Positions 5,493 through 5,541 of a DNA stretch of 5,541 bases are shown one piece after another. Both the position numbers and the translations under genes were made by a program. The stretch lies in NCBI GenBank assembly GCA_029259675.1, contig JAJDES010000561.1:1-5541 (forward strand), written 5' to 3'. Origin of the DNA: Planctomycetota bacterium (lineage in GTDB: Bacteria > Planctomycetota > UBA1135 > GCA-002686595). A model generated the notes under the pieces. It saw only the letters and a list, made by a program, of their open reading frames with translations. It was not told the DNA's origin and searched no databases. Every line of letters starts with the position of its first letter. Within the stretch, counting starts at the first letter, position 1.

Positions 5493-5504
5493 GCCAAAAA
5501 CGGC
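5491..5504 (+). repeat. Right copy of the 14-base near-identical direct repeat
   Basis: CCGCCAAAAACGGC matches 2744-2757 at 13 of 14 bases in the same orientation. It begins inside the last C-run of the hairpin at 5466-5492. If the two copies marked recombination sites, the enclosed element would be about 2.75 kb and contain only the three-gene cassette and its non-coding region. This is a hypothesis only. Confidence 0.3.
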
Positions 5505-5541
5505 ACTGAGAGACTCTGAATGCTGCTTTTCCTTGAAAGGG

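Larger units (their letters stand above)
4601..5541. other. Non-coding, lower-GC region of the presumed mobile element
   Basis: Sampled lines run from about 37 to 52% GC against about 67% in hldE. Open frames of 62-71 codons occur on both strands (+ 4799-4987, - 4703-4903, + 5034-5225, + 5250-5465), but none has a good ribosome binding site or a recognisable motif; two use TTG or GTG starts. The region instead holds short repeats and palindromes, listed separately. It presumably includes the promoter of the leftward operon and the element's regulatory or recombination sites. The other element end may be near 5500 or outside the window. Confidence 0.6.

Noticed and set aside
5445..5504. CRISPR-like or telomere-like repeat
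   Set aside because: There are only three 10-11-base units without spacers, followed by an inverted copy; this does not fit a CRISPR array, and there is no sign of a chromosome end.

Overview
The window has two unlike halves. The left half (about 1-2655, + strand) is chromosomal and GC-rich; a sample line in hldE is about 67% GC. It carries the last two enzymes of ADP-heptose synthesis: hldD (ADP-glyceromanno-heptose 6-epimerase) and hldE (bifunctional heptose-7-phosphate kinase / heptose-1-phosphate adenylyltransferase). HldE makes ADP-D-glycero-D-manno-heptose and HldD epimerises it to the L,D form used as the inner-core donor of lipopolysaccharide. This points to a Gram-negative bacterium with an LPS-type envelope. 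Neither gene has a recognisable Shine-Dalgarno sequence. With the high GC, that would fit a lineage such as Planctomycetota or a related uncultured group, but the taxonomic guess is weak.

The right half (about 2700-5541) looks acquired. On the - strand, convergent with hldE and ending only 48 bases beyond it, is a compact recombination cassette. Read from right to left it contains a 52-residue small ORF of unknown function (4600-4442), a winged-HTH excisionase-like protein (4445-4104) and a complete tyrosine recombinase (4107-2704). The three frames are joined by 4-base stop/start overlaps (ATGA at 4442-4445, GTGA at 4104-4107), and the first two have strong Shine-Dalgarno sequences. Sampled GC is about 55% in the integrase and about 37-52% in the flanking non-coding DNA. 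The simplest reading is the integrase end of an integrated element inserted just after the hldD-hldE pair.

From 4601 to 5541 I find no convincing gene. The stretch holds a GCATGC cluster with an adjacent hairpin, a spaced pair of TCGGTGTTTTT repeats, a possible + strand promoter (5358-5387), and a striking array of three G6TTT units, the last of which forms a perfect 11-bp inverted repeat with a following TCAAAC6 (5445-5492). Just after it lies CCGCCAAAAACGGC, a 13/14 match to a sequence inside the 3' end of the integrase gene (2744-2757). It is a candidate, but unproven, recombination-site or integrase-arm repeat.

The most noteworthy items are the small ORF at the head of the xis-int operon, the G6TTTGA array and hairpin, and the possible element boundaries.
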